DNA of 64,000 nucleotides from Clarireedia homoeocarpa. Taxonomy: Eukaryota; Ascomycota; Leotiomycetes; Helotiales; Rutstroemiaceae. The notes beneath the pieces are model-generated. The model was given only the letters and a program-made list of their open reading frames with translations. It was not told the DNA's origin and searched no databases. The position numbers and the translations under genes were made by a program. How positions within the stretch are numbered: the first letter of the stretch is position 1; the number at the start of each line of letters is the position of its first letter. Location of the stretch: NCBI GenBank assembly GCA_001465935.1, contig LNKV01000033.1, forward strand, positions 248,001-312,000, given 5' to 3'. Shown here one piece after another: positions 56,888 to 64,000 of this stretch.

Positions 56888-59800
56888 ACTACACAAGAAT
56901 CATCTTTTAGTCCTAGAAAATGGCAGCCATCTTAGTAAATTAGTAACTTCGAAGATACGAGTATACAGTACTTCGAAGTTGCTATCTGCAGTCATCTGCT
57001 GCGCATATGGCCCACGGTTGATAGAGTCGTAAGACCTAGGATAAATTTTGACTCAAGTCTATGAATAGAGCTTGTTCTCTTGGCTTCATTAGCTCGCGGA
57101 GGTAGTGCATTATCTGCATATGAGTCGAATTAGTGCATCAGGGTTGCTTCTAGCTATCGATGGACCATTCCGAATTTTGGTTATCTCAAGAATTTCTAGA
57201 AATCTCATCGTCTCCCACAACCTGCTTGATACTTCATCCACCCATGAGAAATCTGCTCTTTTGCCTCAACGCTAAAGGAAAGGTTCAACAAGCTCGCATC
57301 ATTCTGAATGACAGCATCGTTTACCAGAGTTGGCCCGTCAGAGCACTTGCATCCATGCTGTCTCCAAGCCCATATAATGCTGGTATTAGCGCCGTGTACA
57401 ATGTCTACAGCGGCACGCAATTCTGTCCGCTATATTTTAGTTTTATCCACTCGGCTTGGAGCTGTGAATTGCACCTGAAGAGTTGAATGCGATGCAAAGA
57501 AAAATGCTTAGGGGAAAGATTAGTCTCAGCTACGGCTGACTGATAAACTGTGCTATCTCTTGTCCTTGTTCAATGCCCCACAAATGTGGGTTTCATTCCC
57601 GGCATGCCTACTACTTCTGTATTAGATCCGCTGGTATCAAGTTGTTCGAAGACTAGTGACTTATAATTCTGCTCTGCGTGTTACTGTACAAGTCTCTCTC
57701 TAATATATATGCTTGTAGGATAGCCAAACCTAGATATAGTTTATCACTTAATGAGCTATAGCGTAAGAATAGATACTGAACAACACAAGGCTCAAAAGAG
57801 AAAGAAATGATAACAATGGAAGAAATAGAAGAACCAGGATGATACTACTCTGATACCCGCATCTGACTCATGCTATCTCGATAGGATGTAAATGTTCTTT
57901 TTCTTACACTACCACCGTGATAATCCGGCACGCTTCCCCGAAAACTATTTCCAGGAGCATAGATACATGTTCGATAGTGACTTGCCATAAGCGGTGACAT
58001 TACACCGCCATCGAAGACTGGTAACCCTTTGACAAGTTTGACTTTATTCACCGCGGCAGGTTCAGCCATGAGATGCGATTCTATGGTAAGTCAATACACG
58101 GAAATGACAATATTGACCCCAAAATCATGTGTTCAGCTGCACTGGTCTTCGATCCATAGTCACAGACCTTCTCTTTGGTCTTCAACATCCAAACGATTTC
58201 GAACAATCTCTCGGACAATGCAGAATGTTCGGCTTCTATTATATCATGGAATTTAAACTGTGAAGCATTGCAACTCTGCTTGGGCAGACAAATTCTAGTA
58301 GAATTGTTCATTGAAGTAAGTGGCAATGGGTGTTACTATTCCAGCGCTGTGGTTGGTATCTTTATGCAATGTGTTGGCGGCACATTGCCATAGTGCTCCC
58401 TGTATCTTCTACATGCAAATGCTACACTTCGGTAGCACAGCCCTCATACGGAAAAGTACCTGTTGTGCCGTAGAAACAGGGGCGTAATTGAGACGCCATC
58501 ACGCAATGTAACGCTACCGACGGCACGGAACGCGATGTGGTTGGCCATCTCAGGTATCTTCTGCGGAGAGCAGCGAGGATAACGACACATTGCATTTGAT
58601 GACACGGAGTCGAAGTTAAAGGGCTGGGGAAGTTTACTAGACTCCGAAATGGTAATCTGCCTCCGGATTCTGGAAATGGAGCGAATTATGCCAACTTCAT
58701 TGGTGACTGTATCGGCATGTTGGCACTAAGCCCCCTAGTATCGGAATCTACTGCGCCGGTTGGACACGCATGGCCTTCGGTGGTCTGTCTCCGGACCGCA
58801 TTGTCCTAACTTAACAAAGCAGGGGAGAGCCTGTAAGTATATCCAGTTTATTTGAGGCTTATTGGCTTTTGGCACTATCTGAACCTGTTTCTTATTGCCA
58901 CCGCATCGTCGCTGGAAGATGTTATCTTGCAGATTCCTTCTGTACTTGCTGGTCAATTCTGGTGACTACTTTCAAAGCCCAGGATCCCCCATGTGAGTAA
59001 TGTAACCTCATTGGAATTGTTGCTTCTCTCAACGCACGTAATTCCTCAGTCGATACTGTGAGGCTGGCAGAAATCAGATGCAAGTAGTGAAGACATTTTC
59101 ACTGCTGGATCGCTTTTTATGTAAGAGCGCAGCAGCACATAGCATTCTATGAAGCAGCTGCAGCCTCGCTGCACCTCCATAGTACCGCCGTTGAAGGCAT
59201 TTTGCTGTGCGGCACAGTGCAACCGAACGTTGAGTGTTTCACGATTGGCAGAAACAATAAGCTCGATCGCTGTTCTTGTGTCCACGTGTTCGCAACGTCT
59301 TTGCGGAAGTGACGAAATATGCGAGGAGGTGTAGGGAGATAAGTGACTTCTAGAGAATTTACTTCCTCTGGAGTATGTTCTGGACCTACAGGCTTGCAGG
59401 CACAGCAAAGTCTCATTCTGAAGCAAGCAAACGAAACTCCGCCATCCTTCCACAAATAAAAATACAAACAGCGAGCTAGCCAACCAAACGATTAGGAACG
59501 CCACTAAATACCAGACGTGCAACAAAACATAGACAAAATAAAGCTATGCATGCATCCAGGAACTAATTCTCGAGACGCCCGTGGTGGATGATAAAACTAG
59601 TTGGCTACGGTAGTTGGGTCTTTCTACTGTAGATGTCTGTGTGCTGTGCTAGGGGCTGTTATGTGGAGTGCAGCCAGTTGGTGCTAGCGAGGAATAGGCT
59701 TATTTGTGCTATTTTCATTTCCACTACTTATCTAACTGCTAAATCCAGTTAGGGCTACGGATGTACAGTACACCTATTGAATCTGGTACTATAGTTGCAA

Positions 59801-60925
59801 CACCTCTAGCTCCAATTCGCTTTGCAAACGGACATAGCTAGCTACCTGCTGTGTCAACGGGAGCCAGCCCGTGACTCGTGGGCAACGCACATTAGTGCCT
59901 GTGCCAGAAACTATTTTCTCATACTCACACTAAGACTAGGGAGAACGAGCCTGCATGAACAATTAGCTCTAGCGCTCTTAGCTCGTCATAGGGGTGAGAT
60001 GATAATTAGCGCTGATAGGGCGGACGAAGCACGATCTGTCAAATGGGAATGCGAGGCGGTAACCGCGCTGGTAGGGATAGAAAATACTATCTATGGACTA
60101 GTTTTTCACGGAGGATGGAAAAGGGTCTTGTGGATGGAACTACGGAAGTAACGATCATGGAAGTCGGAACTGGCTCTAGAGAATTGTTTCCCTGTGTTTT
60201 CAGATACGGAAGAGAGATAGATGGTTTGTCAAAAGATGTAATGAATGAGAAACATCAACAACTTCGAAGGTGCGATGCTGTGCCCCAGCACTCAGCCTGT
60301 CTGCGTAATGTTACTGTACAAGACATGAAGCTCTAGTAAAACACCACAAATGCAAACACCAACACCACACCAACATCTGCGCCAAGCCTCCCTATTCCTC
60401 AAGCTCAGCTAGCACAGCACCCATCAACTAAAAGCCAACACTAGGCCTTCTATACCTTACCCCGCCATGCGAACTTGTAAGCATTAGATTCCTGCCATCC
60501 CTAGAACGTCTAGTCAATGGATGAAAAAGGGAGATTGAAACCTTTTTGTTGCACGTCGAGATTTTTAGTCTGGAACCAAGGTGGCTTTGGTGTGGGTTAC
60601 AGTTGTGGGTGTTATGCTTGTGTGCTGCTTGATAGTTTTGGGGTTAGATGAGATGAGGTGAGGCTTGGATGCTGAAGTAGGTTAGATGAAGATATATACA
60701 AAGGTACTTCGGAATTTGCCTGTTTATGAGGAAACGATGAGCATAAATAGTTATTCATACTCTAGGATTATAATTAATCTTGCGTGCAGTGCAGTCTAGC
60801 TTTAGTAGCCTAGTCATCTTCGCACTCTCGCATCATCGCTCAATGAACGCCGGCTCCGTCAGGTCCAGTAACCAATATCTATCATACATAAACTGCATTT
60901 ATACAACCAAAATTTTGCGCAACCT
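56888..60925. other. 4 kb without a convincing gene
   Basis: Short frames occur on both strands, but none shows a recognisable domain or a clean exon structure. The most protein-like pieces are on the minus strand at 57845-58326 and 58444-58620. A LINE, LTR or transposase is not evident. It may be decayed accessory sequence. Confidence 0.4.
57845..58326 (-). CDS. Possible small or broken hypothetical gene
   Basis: Two neighbouring minus-strand frames look protein-like. The upstream one has CNASQFKFHDIIEAEHSALS and LFEIVWMLKTKEKVCDYGSK. The downstream one begins MAEPAAVNKVKLVKGLPVFD and ends DSMSQMRVSE at 57845. An acceptor TTACCATAG lies between them, but the available donors would give an intron of only about 37 bases or less. 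It could be a two-exon gene with a misread border or a remnant. The family is not recognised. Confidence 0.25.
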
Positions 60926-61955
60926 TTACGTAGGACTTACATCGCCGCTGAGAGCACTTTTACTCTTTCTTCTTTTTGGCTTCCCTGTGCCCGGAGTCCT
61001 AGGACTCTTTTCTCCATTTTTTGCCTTCTTCTGTACAGCAATATCGGTTTTCAATGGTGTCGGTGCTGCGCCTTTTCCTGCGAGACCGAATCCTGCAGGT
61101 TTCGTTGTTGGCGGAACCATGAGCTTCTCCTTTTCTTTTCTACCTGTTGTACTTAAATGGAAGTCGCCAGGATAGCCAGTGATTGGGTTCTCGTCCATAT
61201 ATTCATCACCGTATTTAAGTGTGATATTCAGTGAATCTTCGAGAAGATGATGGCCAAGTATATTATTCGAGGAGCTGGCCGTGGACTTCTTAGTATCCGC
61301 GGGAAGTCCGTCAGGCATCGGGGTGTTTTCTTTCGAGACTTGAGTGGTGCCGGCTGCGATGCCTTTCGTGCGAGGGGGTACTGGTGGTAGGTAAGTATGC
61401 CCAAGCGATGGAGAAAAATTGGGCAATTCGGAGACTTTGGAAATGGCGTTGGTGAGAGATGTCAAAATGGCTAGCTATCCGAAGGTTAGTTTTTGCCATA
61501 ATGACATTGGAGGGAAATCATACCATCCTGCTACCAAGAACATCCGATACAGCTGGAGCCATGTAGATGTTCTCTCCAACGACAAAGTACGACGAATGTA
61601 CAATAATCTCATCATCCTCTGGGGCCCTTTTTCTTCTAGTCTGTTTCCTGATCACCCATACCCCAGTTCCAGTACCTGGCGCCATCTCTGCGGGCTCCTG
61701 CGCAACTATAAATTCTAGTCCTGACATTGTCTTCAGTCGTCCTTCGAATGCGGCTCGCGTGGCTAGTAGGTAAAACATGTTGGGGTTGAACAATGCTTGA
61801 CTGGTAAGAATTCCATTGTTTGAGGTTCGATCGTAGAATGGCGATTCGGCGAAATAATGAAGAATACTGTTATCGTGAACGCCTCCATGCGCTGCAAGCC
61901 AAGTTGGATCTCTCCATTGTATTTCGTCAAGCGGAGGATCTTGATGGGTTGCCAT
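60926..61955 (-). CDS. MED6: Mediator complex subunit Med6
   Basis: Med6 is a head-module subunit of Mediator, which links activators to RNA polymerase II. Two exons (61955-61524 and 61474-60926) give 326 residues. The conserved N-terminus is clear: DEIQWRDPTWLAAHGGVHDN, then ILHYFAESPFYDRTSNN and the SGLEFIVAQEP strand. The C-terminal third is Lys/Pro/Ser-rich and disordered, as in other filamentous fungi. The last codons are followed by a GTAAGT-like sequence (SGD|GTAAGT). I read it through to the stop at 60926, but a further 3' exon is possible. The short intergenic space to the next plus-strand gene suggests a shared divergent promoter. Confidence 0.93.
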
Positions 61956-62297
61956 GATGAGCGTCTACTGTATTAGATTGTCGAGGCTCATGTGCGAGCG
62001 TAGAAGAGTGGAACACTGCGCAGACAATTGAGTTTCCTTAATCGCAGCTTCGCCAGACTTCAGGCGACAAGATCTAAAGTGGTGGTCGAAATCGTTCGTG
62101 TCGAAGTAGTGCGCGGCAAGGCTAGGAGGGAAGAGAAGGCTCAAGGAACAGTGCTAGGGCTGATGTGACAAGGATAGAGCGGACGCTAGCGGAAAACGGA
62201 TCGGGACATCGAAGCCGAAGCCGAAGCCAAGGCCATGGAAGCTGCTTGAATTAATGACAACATAGTTACTGACTTCACAATTCAATTCCACCACCAA
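61956..62297. promoter_or_regulatory. Divergent promoter between Med6 and the F-box-like gene
   Basis: This 342-base spacer separates two start codons facing away from each other. A run of GAAGCC units (62210-62233) lies near the F-box side. No TATA box is clear. Confidence 0.45.
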
Positions 62298-63376
62298 ATG
62301 TTGACTAAGACAACTTACTCATCACACAGCAAAGCTGAGACAGCACTCATAGACATGACTACGTCCAAGAACATTCTGAGCGATTTCCCACGTGAACTGC
62401 GTGATCAGATCTTTTCCTATCTTTTGGTCTCGCCGTCTGGAGTAGTTAGCTCATATGGCCCTGGTATGGGGAAATTCTCCGCCATTATGTTACCAATGAC
62501 TCCCATTAACATGCAACAGGTCCTTATCCTATTAAGCTCCGTCCATGGAGTATACGGACATACTCTATCGACCATGATCTAGAACGATTGGAATACATGC
62601 CCCTCTTCCTAACATGTCGACAATTCTTCTATGAGTGTCGGAAGATACTTTGTTCCAAGAATGCTTTGCTTATCAATGTCGCTGAAATCGATCGTTACAT
62701 CAAGGTCATCCAAGCGAGAGAAAGTATATGGAGTCATATAGAAAAAGTTATGCTCCAGGCAGCGCATTCTGGAGGAAGCCTTATGCCAGGCATATCGAGT
62801 TCTGGAAAGTGTCTTGGTGGCGCCGAACCAAAACTTGTTCGATGGGCTCGAGTCGGTTCTTTAAAACAAATTACACTACTCTTCAACGATCTGTCGATGC
62901 TGGGATTCAATTTTTTGGATTTGCTATACCTGAGCCATAGTCTGCACGATCAGGGCACCGAGCTCCTCCCAGGGCCGTGGTATCCTGGTGTCATTACACG
63001 AAAGAATTTCTATCACAGTGTCTACAAATCTATGCTTGCAGAATTGAAAAATTCTGCAAGCATTCTTTCCTCCTTCAAGCTAAAGATTTATATTCATACG
63101 AAGGGTATCGCTGACAAACTCTGTCCAAAAACACATAAGTTTCGAGATTTCGATCCGAATGCCGTCATAAGAGGCTTGCACAATCACTTCGGCTCGGAAT
63201 TGTGGGTTGACGACTGGCTCTGCTATAAGGACGGAGTTGAACTCGTCAAAGCTTTCCAAGAAGTGCCTGAACAAAATCCGAATCATATCACTATGATGAC
63301 AGCAGATGGGGTGAGGGAGTGGCAGACAATATCAATCAATAATGATACCGACTCTTCGGATGAATCGTATACATGA
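62298..63376 (+). CDS. F-box-like protein of unknown target
   Basis: Two exons (62298-62463 and 62520-63376) give 340 residues. The N-terminal part has an F-box-like LSDFPRELRDQIFSYLLVS. The intron at 62464-62519 (GTATGG to CAACAG, with a TTAAC branch-like site) joins GPG to PYPIKLRPWSIRTYSIDHDL and continues into MPLFLTCRQFFYECRKIL, a pattern common in fungal proteins with an F-box followed by a CRQ/ECR segment. Without this intron the first exon would stop at 62580. The rest is mixed alpha/beta, ending in an acidic tail (NNDTDSSDESYT). The function is not known beyond a possible link to SCF ligases. Confidence 0.7.
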
Positions 63377-64000
63377 ATGCAGTCTGTTCATCAGCGTCCT
63401 GATGGCATAGACACTGGCAATTAAGATGGCTTAGTTGGGAGGGATTATGGAGGACTCATATCGGTATCTTAGTCTCGATGTCTCAGCGATAAGAAGCTTA
63501 AGCAGGCACACAACGACCTCCCCTTTTTGGCTGGTGTGTAAAGAACACCCGCGATCTGGGACTTATCTTCTAGATAAGTGGTAGATCTCTACCCTGACCC
63601 CATATTGAACTCATAAAACGATTATTTGTAATAATGACTCCGAAAGAGAAATCTAGGGGTAATGATTAAGTTGTGTTTGCACATAGTACGCTTTATATGG
63701 TCACAAGAAGTCGGTATGCTCTTTTTAGTACTTGAAATGATAGATCTCATATCTCTAGTAATGTACATGCTAGCTGCTTACTGAAGTTAAAGGGGATCGT
63801 AGTGGGAGGACTGCGTCAGGGCTGAACGCCTGACTGAGGGGCTTGACGATAAGAGCGATAAAGAATCTGATAAGTGGGATGATATAGAGGTTCGCTTTAT
63901 TCTTGTCGAACCAGAACATTGAAGATACATCTATCATCAGCACGTAGCACATGATCTATTTTCCATAGCGCTAGGTAAAATCAAGTCAAAGTTCTAACAC
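63377..64000. other. Intergenic end of the window
   Basis: No gene is seen. A short inverted repeat (GCGTCAGGGC and GCCTGACTG) lies at about 63811-63837. Confidence 0.4.

Noticed and set aside
58444..58620. Minus-strand frame of 58 codons with MANHIAFRAVGSVTLRDGVS
   Set aside because: It reads somewhat like protein, but no start, neighbours or family could be established; possibly a gene fragment.
59046..59525. 159-codon minus-strand open frame with a hydrophobic N-terminus
   Set aside because: The remainder lacks any pattern, overlaps other frames and shows no exon logic.
1..64000. tRNA, rRNA or CRISPR features
   Set aside because: I looked for T-loop motifs of the GGTTCRANYC type with matching arms and for regularly spaced repeats and found none that held up.

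Overview
The window looks like nuclear DNA of a filamentous ascomycete (Pezizomycotina). Genes carry short introns of about 50 to 80 bases with GT donors, CTAAC-like branch sites and AG acceptors, and they lie on both strands with long intergenic stretches rich in simple repeats. The gene content fits this: a fused mitochondrial transhydrogenase, TRAPPII Trs120, Mediator Med6, the rRNA-processing helicase Dhr1/Ecm16, a GH5 endoglucanase and a DUF7708-NACHT-TPR protein. A leotiomycete (Helotiales) is my guess, but nothing here is decisive.

Left part (1-13950). A decayed gene with a nuclease-like core lies at 123-2049. The 18-exon NAD(P) transhydrogenase follows at 3654-8101, and a secreted, probably GPI-anchored Gly/Ser-repeat protein is on the minus strand at 8499-10450. 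A 3.5 kb spacer with low-complexity DNA leads to the next gene.

Middle (13952-33620). A GAS2 (GAR) domain protein comes first, then a spacer with a perfect 52-bp inverted repeat and a CYSTM-type small protein. After these come an F-box protein, a protein with a C-terminal Zn2Cys6 finger, and Trs120. The secreted GH5 endoglucanase (minus strand) converges on Trs120.

Right part (33620-64000). A 2034-residue NLR-like protein is followed by a frameshifted gene remnant and a cluster of miniature inverted-repeat elements with palindromic CATATG ends. Next come an O-fucosyltransferase-like membrane protein, an MFS transporter and the DEAH helicase, all on the minus strand. A disrupted NCS1 permease pseudogene precedes an intact CHR-family (chromate transporter) gene. 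About 4 kb without a convincing gene follows, then Med6 and an F-box-like protein transcribed divergently.

The genes do not form a pathway or a biosynthetic cluster. Housekeeping genes (transhydrogenase, Trs120, helicase, Med6) are separated by accessory, degenerate or repeat-rich stretches. The most interesting items are the NLR-like protein, the two pseudogenes (123-2049 and 53041-54716), the inverted repeats at 18328-18713 and 42334-43253, and the transhydrogenase gene structure, which has a 4-nt exon and a GC-AG intron.
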